A stretch of DNA of 18,579 nucleotides from an uncultured Bacilli bacterium. Lineage in GTDB: Bacteria > Bacillota_I > Bacilli_A > RF39 > UBA660. The notes beneath the pieces were generated by a model that did not search any database, had not been told where the DNA came from, and was given only the letters and a program-made list of their open reading frames with translations. Below are positions 8,701 to 14,331 of the stretch, one piece after another (position 1 is the stretch's first letter; each line of letters begins with the position of its first letter). A program made the position numbers and the translations under genes. The stretch spans positions 1 through 18,579 of the forward strand of contig CANQYF010000016.1 of NCBI GenBank assembly GCA_947628075.1. Reading direction: 5' to 3'.

Positions 8701-8857
8701 AGTTAAAATAATTGATTATAAATTAAAAAATATAGATGATGAGCATTATTTAGATCAATTAAATGTTTATTATGATTATATGAAAACTGTAACTAATAAA
8801 CAAATTAAATTATATTTATATAGTATATTAAATGATGAATTAAAAGAAATAAAATAA
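5768..8857 (+). CDS. addA: AddA helicase-nuclease subunit (compact)
   Basis: UvrD/Rep-type 3'-5' DNA helicase fused to a C-terminal RecB-family nuclease; with AddB it processes DNA ends for RecA loading. Helicase motifs are intact: Q motif WTKEQELAI (4-12), Walker A SAGAGSGKT (22-30), motif Ia LTFTNAAAAEM (53-63), Walker B DEYQDT (358-363), motif III VGDIKQSIYRFR (382-393), motif IV NFRSR (421-425), IMNIHKSKGLEF and motif VI RLLYVALTRAKE. The nuclease shows KKGTLLHKYFE, Asp970 (GIIDLVL) and Asp983/Lys985 (IDYK). At 1,029 residues it is shorter than the typical 1,200 or more; the loss is in the inter-motif helical inserts. It is the last gene of the pduL-dusB-addB-addA run, followed by a terminator. 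Confidence 0.95.
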   Translation: MPSWTKEQELAIKEEGCNIIVSAGAGSGKTEVLSERVIYKLKKGIKVNELLILTFTNAAAAEMKARIRKKIKNYPELKDNLDLLENAYITTFDSFTLSLVKKYHYVLNVSSHINIIDESIISIIKSDFLDEVFVEFYQNPTPYFQKLIKDFTIKDDKLLKNYLLGIFKNLELKSDLDYYLENYLASHFNEKVIEENIENYTKLLHAEIYNIENNLMLLENFPYPEFYDGCVKALTNLINSKTYDEIKQNIMVKLPRRPSNSEDIKEYKDNIDESLKNLKNYLRFTDVKEIYESFAIIKNYIIAILDICKKYFQKLNAYKKEQDLYEFQDVAIMAIQILKNNNDIRNEIKNYYQEIFVDEYQDTSELQEEFINLIANNNVYMVGDIKQSIYRFRNASPNIFREKYNQYKKEINGKKIDLLKNFRSRNEVLNGINDIFNLVMDDALGGASYKLEHQMNFGNSDYLQKEDKQDYNLEILNYDNEDKTFSNEEIEAFIIAKDILNKIENNYKVFDKKTKNLRKVNYEDFCIIMDRESAFPLYKKIFEYLKVPLTIKASNKLTNELDIMLINNLLGFLLKVSKEMKDIEFKYYFMSIARSYLFNYDDDKIFEIIKNDKYEEDEIYKKAYLISKNIQVMNSYEILDLIIKDFNVYESLIKMNNIEESIIRINNILDIAKNLSEMGYTITMFKDYLTKMIEGKNEIKYNFNNKNSSSVTIMNIHKSKGLEFPICYYSGYYKEFNKKDLNDRFVFDSTYGIITPYFKEGINYTILKDLYKEKYHEEDISEKIRLLYVALTRAKEKIIIVSPTFDNDKYVNNLVDFNIRKNYHSFYDILSSINLNMQKYIKLIDLNTMNLTKDYLYDNEIISSKNDLTKSDIIQYKTIHIPNQVEENKHASKIINGIIDKENNAILKKGTLLHKYFEQTDFLNIAYDNPYRKQIEAFVKKLNITKDTLIFKEHEFIYEDDNTFYNGIIDLVLVEDDIVKIIDYKLKNIDDEHYLDQLNVYYDYMKTVTNKQIKLYLYSILNDELKEIK

Positions 8858-8879
8858 AAAACACTTTAAAGTGCTTTTT
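8856..8879. terminator. Shared terminator between convergent addA and murC
   Basis: The palindrome CACTTTAAAGTG (8862-8873) is flanked by an A-run on the left and CTTTTT on the right. One A-C mismatch separates the core from a flanking A/T stem. It overlaps the murC stop codon (8878-8880 on the minus strand) and follows the addA stop, so it serves both directions. Confidence 0.75.
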
Positions 8880-10242
8880 ATTTTTCTAATAATTTAAGAC
8901 CTACTTCGTTTATTGGTCCAGCGCCAATAGTGATAACTAAATCATCTTTCTTTAAATTTTCTTTTAAATAATCTACTATTTCTGAAAATGTTGGTAAATA
9001 ACATACATTTTTATTATAAGGTTTAATTAGATTTACTAAATCATCTTCTTTAACATTGTAAATATTTTTTTCTCGTGCAGGATATATTGGGGCAATTATA
9101 ATGTTGTCAAAATTTTTTAAAACTTCCGCAAATTCTTTGAGATGTTCTTTAGTTCTTGAATAAGTATGGGATTGAAAAACAGCCCAATTTTGATGACATT
9201 TAATATTTTTGGTGGAATTATAAGTTGATTTAATTTCAGTTGGATGATGCGCATAATCATCATATACTAAAACATTATCTTGATATTTACCAATAAATTC
9301 AAATCTTCTTTCTACACCATGATATTCTTCTAAACCTTTTTTAATAGCGTCTTTATTTATATTATATATAATACACATTGCCGTAGTAGCAAGAGAATTA
9401 TAGATGTTATGAGTTCCTAAAATACTTAAATTAAGATGTAAATAAAATTCATTATTATAATAAATATCAAATTGAGGATGACCAAATTCATCATAAGTAA
9501 TATTTAAAGCTTTGACTTGGGCATCATTTTTTATACCATAGGTAAGTACATTTATATTTTTATTATATTTGATTTTCATCGTGTTTTCGTCATCACTATT
9601 TAAAATTAAATTGCCATTGGGAGGTAATAAATTAACGTATTTAGTAAATGACGCTAAAATGTTATCCATATTTTTAAAATAGTCTAAGTGATCGTCATCA
9701 ATATTTAAAATAACGGCACTTGTTGGAAAGAAATGCAAAAAACTATCTACATATTCACAAGCTTCCATAATAAAATATTTATTATCTCCAACATGAAAGT
9801 TGGATTTTATTTTTGGTAAAATGGCTCCGATTTGAATAGTGGGATTTTGATGATCTTCTAAAAAGCAAGAGGCAATCATTCCTGTGGTAGTAGATTTACC
9901 ATGAGTTCCAGAAATACAAATGACATGTTCATATTCTTTAGTTAAAAGGCCTAAAAATTCCGCTCTTTCATAAGTTTCTTTAGCAAGTTCCCGGGCTCTT
10001 ACCAGTTCTTTATTATCATTACTAATCGCCGCTGTATAAACGATAATATCAGCTAATTCAACTAAATTGGGATCTTCTCCAATTACAATGTTGACACCTT
10101 TTTCTTTTAAAGCTTGAACATTTTTATTTTCAGTGGCGTCACTACCCGTTATAATGTTCCCTTTTTCAAGTAAAATAAAGGCAATACCACTCATAGAAAT
10201 ACCACCAATACCAATAAAGTGTATTCTTTTGTTTTTAAACAT
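8878..10242 (-). CDS. murC: UDP-N-acetylmuramate--L-alanine ligase
   Basis: Cytosolic ATP-dependent ligase that adds the first residue, L-Ala, to UDP-MurNAc in peptidoglycan precursor synthesis. It has 454 residues, a full-length three-domain Mur ligase. The N-terminal Rossmann-like UDP site reads HFIGIGGISMSG (8-19). The ATP loop is GTHGKSTTT (112-120). Glu160 lies in MEACEYVDSF, where MurC enzymes bind Mg and substrate. NIDDDHLDYF (180-189) and YDDYAHHPTEI are typical of MurC. The ATG at 10242 is preceded by AAGGAAGTGAT, a good extended Shine-Dalgarno. It is monocistronic and divergent from nrdD, with its own promoter. It is separated from the murI-murD pair on the other strand. Confidence 0.95.
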   Translation of the reverse strand: MFKNKRIHFIGIGGISMSGIAFILLEKGNIITGSDATENKNVQALKEKGVNIVIGEDPNLVELADIIVYTAAISNDNKELVRARELAKETYERAEFLGLLTKEYEHVICISGTHGKSTTTGMIASCFLEDHQNPTIQIGAILPKIKSNFHVGDNKYFIMEACEYVDSFLHFFPTSAVILNIDDDHLDYFKNMDNILASFTKYVNLLPPNGNLILNSDDENTMKIKYNKNINVLTYGIKNDAQVKALNITYDEFGHPQFDIYYNNEFYLHLNLSILGTHNIYNSLATTAMCIIYNINKDAIKKGLEEYHGVERRFEFIGKYQDNVLVYDDYAHHPTEIKSTYNSTKNIKCHQNWAVFQSHTYSRTKEHLKEFAEVLKNFDNIIIAPIYPAREKNIYNVKEDDLVNLIKPYNKNVCYLPTFSEIVDYLKENLKKDDLVITIGAGPINEVGLKLLEK

Positions 10243-10263
10243 AGTATCACTTCCTTAATAAAT

Positions 10264-10292
10264 ATTATAATAAATCTTAAAATATATGGCAA
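10264..10292 (-). promoter_or_regulatory. murC promoter
   Basis: Read on the minus strand, TTGCCA (10292-10287) and TATAAT (10269-10264) are separated by exactly 17 bp. They match the consensus at 5/6 and 6/6. Transcription would begin about 15 bases before the murC ATG region and its Shine-Dalgarno. Confidence 0.75.
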
Positions 10293-10317
10293 TAATTAAC
10301 TAATTTTTGATGCATTA

Positions 10318-10337
10318 TTTATTTGACAAAATTCGAC
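10318..10337. promoter_or_regulatory. Spo0A-box-like motif and TTGACA/ATTCGAC words
   Basis: On the minus strand, 10330-10318 reads TTTGTCAAATAAA, matching the 0A-box consensus TTTGTCRAANAAA. Next to it, 10327-10337 reads CAAAATTCGAC, an 11-mer also found at 4-14, upstream of the LRR gene. No spo0A gene is visible here. The motif also contains TTGACA, so it could simply be a -35 box, although no good -10 follows at 17 bp. Confidence 0.25.
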
Positions 10338-10370
10338 TTGTAAAGCGAACAAAAAAATTTTTAAATGATA

Positions 10371-10415
10371 AAAAAAATAACAACCTCGGTGAAATCTGAG
10401 CTCAATGTTTTTTTT
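10371..10415. other. GC-rich structured element in the murC-nrdD intergenic region (terminator or small-RNA-like)
   Basis: In an otherwise nearly pure A/T stretch, CTCGG (10385-10389) and CTGAG (10396-10400) form a 5-bp stem with one G-U pair around the loop TGAAAT. AACA (10379-10382) pairs with TGTT (10406-10409) outside it. Flanking A7 and T-run sequences can extend the helix. TGAGCTCA (10397-10404) is also an 8-bp DNA palindrome. The outline resembles a bidirectional intrinsic terminator, yet no gene ends here in either direction. It could end a short RNA started near 10338-10366 or be a protein site. I matched it to no known riboswitch. Confidence 0.35.
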
Positions 10416-10480
10416 ACAAAAAAATTAAAAAAAATATTTTTCGATGTTGACAAAAAAGCAAATTTTTTTTAAAAAAAATA

Positions 10481-10509
10481 TTGCTAAATATAAACTGACT
10501 AGTTATAAT
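10481..10509 (+). promoter_or_regulatory. nrdD promoter with upstream T8A8 tract
   Basis: TTGCTA (10481-10486) and TATAAT (10504-10509) are 17 bp apart. T8 followed by A8 (10463-10478) lies directly upstream of the -35, where an UP element would be. A second -35-like TTGACA sits at 10447-10452. The leader would be short, about 20 bases, before AAAGGAG (10521-10527) and the ATG at 10539. I looked for an NrdR box pair and saw no convincing one. Confidence 0.65.
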
Positions 10510-10538
10510 GAAATTGTATTAAAGGAGTAGGTAATATT

Positions 10539-12812
10539 ATGAAAGAAGAGGTAATTAATGACATTGTAGTTGTTAAAAGAAGTGGCCAAAGAGTCCCATT
10601 TAACGGCACTAAAATAGCAATTGCAATAAAAAAAGGCTTTGATAGTGTTTATGAAAATTATGATGAAAAAATCGTAAACAAAATATATGAAAAAGTTTTA
10701 AAAACAATTGAGAAAGAATATGCTGATCGTAAGACAATTGGCATTGAAGAAATTCAAGATATTATTGAAAAAGAGCTAAAAAAAACAGACGAAGAAGTAT
10801 ACAATTCTTTTGCGGGATATCGTGAAAGAAGAGCAGCTTCTAGGGAAGCGTTTGTTGTAAAACAACAACATAAATTTGTCAAAGCAATTGAATCTTTAGG
10901 ATTAAAAAGTGCTAAAGAAGAAAATAGTAAAAGAGAAAATGCTAATGTTGATGGCGATGGCCCAATGGGAACAATGTTACATTTTGGGGCAACAGTTTCT
11001 AAAGAGTTTTCTAAAGCATATTTAATGGATGCTAAATATGCCAGAGCCCATGATGAAGGTGTTATTCATATTCACGATTTAGATTTCTGGGCAATGGGTA
11101 CAACAACTTGTAATCAAATTGATTTAGAGAAATTATTTAGTCATGGCTTTTCAACTGGACATGGTCATTTGAGAACGCCAAATGATATTATGAGTTATAC
11201 AGCCCTTGCTGCTATATGTATTCAAGCTAATCAAAATGATCAACATGGTGGGCAAAGTATTCCAATGTTTGATTATTATATGGCTCCAGGTGTTAAAAAG
11301 ACATTTAGAAAACAACTTAAACAAATGATATATGATTATTTAGATTTAGATGGCTTTTTAGGCGAAATAGATTTTGAAGAAATAGTTAAGATTGTCGACA
11401 AAATTGATACGATTGAAATAAATCCTAAAGAAATATTTAAAGATTTTATTACTAGTGAAAGATTAGAAGAATTATTTGTTAAATCTTATGATAAAGCTTT
11501 AGCAAAGACTGATAGAATTACTTATCAAGCTATGGAAGCATTTATCCATAATTTAAATACAATGCATTCGCGTGCTGGAGCGCAAGTGCCATTTTCATCA
11601 GTAAACTTTGGTACTGATACATCTCCAGAAGGTAGAATGGTCATCAAAAATTTCTTACTAGCAACTGATGCTGGGTTAGGTAATGGTGAAACCCCAATCT
11701 TCCCAATATCAATATTTAAGTTAAAAGAAGGGGTTAGTTATAATACTGATGATCCAAATTATGATTTATTTAAATTAGCTTGTAAAGTATCTGGTAAAAG
11801 ATTATTCCCTAACTTCTCATTCCTAGATTCTTCATTTAATAAACCTTATTTGAAGGATGGAGACCCAAAAACAGAAGTTGGTTATATGGGATGCCGGACA
11901 AGAGTTATTGGTAATGTAGTAGATCCAGAAAAACAAATTACACCAGGAAGAGGTAACTTATCATTTACAACAATTAATTTACCAAGACTTGGAATAAAAC
12001 ATGGTATTGCTTTAGGTGAAAGAGATAAAGCTGATATGAAAGGCTTTTATGAAGAATTAGATGAAATATTAGACTTATGTAAAGGTCAATTATTACAAAG
12101 ATTTGATGTTCAATGTAGTAAAAGTGTTAATAATTTTAAATTTTTACTAGGAGCGCATGTTTGGTTAGATTCAGAAAAATTGGAACCAGGTGCTAAGATA
12201 AGAAAAGTTTTAAAACATGGTACCTTATCAATTGGATTTATTGGCTTAGCCGAATGCTTAAAAGCTTTAATTGGAGAGCATCAAGGTGAATCAGAAAAAG
12301 CTCAAAAATTAGGTTTAGAAATTATTAAACATATGCGTCAAAAATGTGATGAGTATTCTTCCGAATTAAAACTTAACTTTACTTGTCTTGCGACACCAGC
12401 TGAAGGTTTAAGTGGTAGATTTGTAGGAATTGATAGATCAATCTATGGTAAATTAAAAGGAATTACTGATCGTGAATATTATACAAATTCCTTCCATGTT
12501 CCAGTATACTTTCACACAACAATTCAACATAAACTAGAAGTAGAGGGAAAATATCATAGTCTTACTAATGCGGGTCATATTTCTTATATTGAAATAGACG
12601 GTGATACTGCTAAAAATGTAGAAGCATTTGAAAAGATTATTAGAATTATGCATGATAGTGATGTTGGTTATGGTGCAATTAACCATCCAGTTGATAGAGA
12701 TCCGGTATGTGGATATGTCGGAGTTATAAATGATGTTTGTCCACGATGTGGAAGACGTGATTTTGAAGGGGTTCCGGTTGAAACAATAAGTCATCTAGAT
12801 TGTAATTGCTAA
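10539..12812 (+). CDS. nrdD: Anaerobic ribonucleoside-triphosphate reductase, catalytic subunit lacking the glycyl-radical loop
   Basis: Class III ribonucleotide reductase: reduces ribonucleotides to deoxyribonucleotides without oxygen. Residues about 8-105 are the ATP-cone allosteric domain (VVKRSGQRVPFNGTKI). The alpha/beta barrel follows, with Cys191 (TTTCNQIDL), NQNDQHGGQS, HSRAGAQVPFSSVNFG and the thiyl-radical Cys452 in YMGCRTRV. The C-terminus has a zinc-finger-like stretch DPVCGY...CPRCG (Cys724, Cys734, Cys737) in which Asp721 replaces the usual first Cys. An unusual tail ending DCNC (Cys755, Cys757) may supply ligands. The protein stops at TAA without the RVxGYL glycyl-radical loop that ends normal NrdD; that loop is encoded 25 bp downstream as its own gene. 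Start: AAAGGAG, 11 bases upstream. Confidence 0.93.
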   Translation: MKEEVINDIVVVKRSGQRVPFNGTKIAIAIKKGFDSVYENYDEKIVNKIYEKVLKTIEKEYADRKTIGIEEIQDIIEKELKKTDEEVYNSFAGYRERRAASREAFVVKQQHKFVKAIESLGLKSAKEENSKRENANVDGDGPMGTMLHFGATVSKEFSKAYLMDAKYARAHDEGVIHIHDLDFWAMGTTTCNQIDLEKLFSHGFSTGHGHLRTPNDIMSYTALAAICIQANQNDQHGGQSIPMFDYYMAPGVKKTFRKQLKQMIYDYLDLDGFLGEIDFEEIVKIVDKIDTIEINPKEIFKDFITSERLEELFVKSYDKALAKTDRITYQAMEAFIHNLNTMHSRAGAQVPFSSVNFGTDTSPEGRMVIKNFLLATDAGLGNGETPIFPISIFKLKEGVSYNTDDPNYDLFKLACKVSGKRLFPNFSFLDSSFNKPYLKDGDPKTEVGYMGCRTRVIGNVVDPEKQITPGRGNLSFTTINLPRLGIKHGIALGERDKADMKGFYEELDEILDLCKGQLLQRFDVQCSKSVNNFKFLLGAHVWLDSEKLEPGAKIRKVLKHGTLSIGFIGLAECLKALIGEHQGESEKAQKLGLEIIKHMRQKCDEYSSELKLNFTCLATPAEGLSGRFVGIDRSIYGKLKGITDREYYTNSFHVPVYFHTTIQHKLEVEGKYHSLTNAGHISYIEIDGDTAKNVEAFEKIIRIMHDSDVGYGAINHPVDRDPVCGYVGVINDVCPRCGRRDFEGVPVETISHLDCNC

Positions 12813-12822
12813 TATAAGAAAT

Positions 12823-12830
12823 GGAGGAGG
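12823..12830 (+). promoter_or_regulatory. Very strong Shine-Dalgarno of the glycyl-radical subunit gene
   Basis: GGAGGAGG ends 7 bases before the ATG at 12838. It is a longer anti-SD match than that of nrdD (AAAGGAG) or nrdG (GGAG only). It shows that the short gene is translated from its own start rather than being a leftover of nrdD. Confidence 0.85.
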
Positions 12831-12837
12831 AAATATT

Positions 12838-12996
12838 ATGGAAGCAACAATCAAAAAAACAAAAACAGTTGGCGAAGGAGTTGGATTTGAAAGAATTCGT
12901 CGTATCACTGGTTATTTAGTAGGTACAACAGAAAGATTCAACAATGCCAAAAAATGTGAAGAACAAGATCGTGTTAAACATACTGGAGTAAAATAA
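12838..12996 (+). CDS. Stand-alone glycyl-radical domain of class III ribonucleotide reductase (split NrdD C-terminus)
   Basis: This 52-residue protein is the missing C-terminus of NrdD. Residues 17-49 read FERIRRITGYL, then RFNNAKK and DRVKH, the canonical NrdD glycyl-radical loop (compare RRVCGYL...RPFN...K...RVKH in E. coli NrdD). Gly25 of ITGY is the predicted radical site, to be activated by NrdG. Residues 1-16 (MEATIKKTKTVGEGVG) are an added N-terminal extension with no counterpart I recognise. The gene is in a different frame from nrdD, 25 bp after its stop, and nrdG starts 2 bp after its own stop. By inference it docks into the NrdD barrel so that Gly25 reaches Cys452, much as GrcA/YfiD serves pyruvate formate-lyase. 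No function other than a reductase subunit fits the motif and position. Confidence 0.87.
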   Translation: MEATIKKTKTVGEGVGFERIRRITGYLVGTTERFNNAKKCEEQDRVKHTGVK

Positions 12997-12998
12997 AA

Positions 12999-13556
12999 AT
13001 GAAAATTAGGCTAGCGGCTCCACTACAAGAAGATAGTGTGGTTGATGGCTTTGGCGTAAGGACAGTTATTTGGACACAAGGATGTTCGCATAATTGTCCT
13101 TTTTGTCAAAATCCACAAACTCATGATTTTGAAGGGGGAGCTCTATTTGATGTTGAAGATATAAAAGAGGAAATTAAAAATTTAAAAAATCAAAATGGCA
13201 TTACTTTTAGTGGTGGCGATCCTTTATTTCAAATTGATGCTGTATTAGAAATAGCTAAATTTGCTAAAAGAGAAAATTTAAATATTTGGTGTTATACCGG
13301 TTTTACTTATGAAGAAATATTAAAATTGGGTGAAAAAAATAAAAATTATTTAGAATTTTTAAAATATATCGATGTTTTAGTTGATGGCAAATTTGTTAAT
13401 GAATTAAAAAGTTTAAATTTACTTTTTAGGGGATCTGCTAATCAAAGATTAATTGATATGCCAAAGACTTTAAAAAGTGGAAAAGTCGTATTAATACCTG
13501 AAAGTGATGGTATAATTGAGACATTTTCTTCGAAAAAAGAGAAGCTCTTTATATAA
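12999..13556 (+). CDS. nrdG: Anaerobic ribonucleoside-triphosphate reductase activating protein
   Basis: Radical-SAM activase that generates the glycyl radical on the reductase. The 185-residue protein carries the cluster motif CSHNCPFC, giving the CxxxCxxC ligands Cys29, Cys33 and Cys36. DGFGVRTVIWTQGC is the usual NrdG lead-in, and TFSGGDPLFQ is the SAM-contact GGE-like motif. The length is slightly above the usual 150-180. It begins 2 bp after the glycyl-radical gene, with GGAG inside that gene's last codons, so translation is likely coupled. Here its protein substrate would be the separate 52-residue subunit, alone or docked on NrdD, unlike standard systems. A terminator follows directly. 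Confidence 0.94.
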   Translation: MKIRLAAPLQEDSVVDGFGVRTVIWTQGCSHNCPFCQNPQTHDFEGGALFDVEDIKEEIKNLKNQNGITFSGGDPLFQIDAVLEIAKFAKRENLNIWCYTGFTYEEILKLGEKNKNYLEFLKYIDVLVDGKFVNELKSLNLLFRGSANQRLIDMPKTLKSGKVVLIPESDGIIETFSSKKEKLFI

Positions 13557-13580
13557 AAAAGCAAAATATTGCTTTTTTTT
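13555..13580 (+). terminator. Terminator of the nrdD-nrdG operon
   Basis: GCAA (13561-13564) and TTGC (13569-13572) form a stem with loop AATA, extended by A6 on the left and T8 on the right. It starts at the nrdG stop codon and ends the operon before murI. Confidence 0.8.
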
Positions 13581-13598
13581 AATTTTTTGGTATATAAT
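13569..13598 (+). promoter_or_regulatory. murI-murD promoter
   Basis: A perfect TATAAT at 13593-13598 follows TTGCTT (13569-13574) with an 18-bp spacer. The -35 overlaps the right arm of the upstream terminator. The murI ribosome site is weak (TAGTGAT, 13604-13610). Confidence 0.5.
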
Positions 13599-13614
13599 TA
13601 ATTAGTGATTTATT

Positions 13615-14331
13615 ATGAAAATTGGTTTATTAGATTCAGGAATTGGTGGTTTAACCATTTTAAAAGCTTTAATAGAAAAGCATCCTAATCATGAATATAT
13701 ATTTTATGGAGATACTCTTCATGTACCATATGGAAGTAAAAAAATTTCGGAAATAACAAATTATGCAAATAATATAATTAAATTTTTAGAAAAAAAAGGA
13801 GCCGAAGTTATAATTATTGCTTGTGGTACCTTAAGTTCAAATATAGAAAAATTACAAAGTAAAGTTCCCTTAATAGATATTATTTCTCCCATTGCAGGAA
13901 AATTAGATAAATATCAAAATGTAAGTGTCCTGGCAACCGAGATTAGTATAAAAATTAATGCTTTTCAAAAGTATGTTAAAAATGAATTAAATTTGATTCC
14001 TTGTCCTTTATTGGTTCCACTAATTGAAAGTAATGATTTTTCTCATTTAGATTCTGTATTACCCGAATATTTAAAACATGCTCAAAATAGTGATGCCATA
14101 TTATTAGGTTGTACACATTATCCATTAATAAAAGAGCATATTAAAAAATATTTTAAAGGAGATATTATTTGTTTAGATAATTACATAGTAGAAAAGATAG
14201 CAAATTTAAAGCCAAGTTCTTTTAAATTAACTTTATATTTTAGTAAATTAGATGATAATATAACTAGCAATGTAAAAAGAATTTTAGATAGAGAAGATGT
14301 AGCGATAGAAAGAAGTGAACTAAATGATTGA
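13615..14331 (+). CDS. murI: Glutamate racemase
   Basis: Cofactor-independent racemase that makes D-glutamate, the residue MurD adds next to the peptidoglycan stem. Conserved sites: DSGIGG (Asp7, Ser8), VPYG (37-40), catalytic Cys70 in IACGTLSSN and catalytic Cys166 in LGCTHYPL. The first cysteine motif is normally ACNTAS; here the Asn beside the catalytic Cys is Gly71. At 238 residues it is some 25-30 shorter than usual, mostly at the C-terminus, which may affect the dimer or the effector site. It overlaps murD by 8 bp (ATGATTGA shared), so D-Glu supply and use are co-translated. TGA is the stop codon, supporting the standard code. Identity is firm; full activity despite the Asn-to-Gly change is inferred. 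Confidence 0.88.
   Translation: MKIGLLDSGIGGLTILKALIEKHPNHEYIFYGDTLHVPYGSKKISEITNYANNIIKFLEKKGAEVIIIACGTLSSNIEKLQSKVPLIDIISPIAGKLDKYQNVSVLATEISIKINAFQKYVKNELNLIPCPLLVPLIESNDFSHLDSVLPEYLKHAQNSDAILLGCTHYPLIKEHIKKYFKGDIICLDNYIVEKIANLKPSSFKLTLYFSKLDDNITSNVKRILDREDVAIERSELND

Noticed and set aside
10371..10415. Known riboswitch or T-box upstream of nrdD
   Set aside because: I compared it by eye with TPP, FMN, SAM, preQ1, lysine, glycine and T-box core motifs and saw no match; kept only as an unexplained hairpin.
12708..12725. VCGYVG near the end of NrdD as the glycyl-radical motif itself
   Set aside because: It is followed by CPRCG and matches the zinc-finger half CxxCGYxG of NrdD. The real radical loop, with R-x-FN and RVKH after GYL, is in the next gene.
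12534..12794. 86-codon minus-strand open frame inside nrdD
   Set aside because: It is antisense to a strongly conserved coding region, with no ribosome site and no recognisable protein features.
12796..12840. Sequencing frameshift as the cause of the nrdD split
   Set aside because: The junction holds a stop, a strong Shine-Dalgarno at correct spacing and an ATG. Both proteins have additional residues not present in fused NrdD, so no single indel restores a normal protein.
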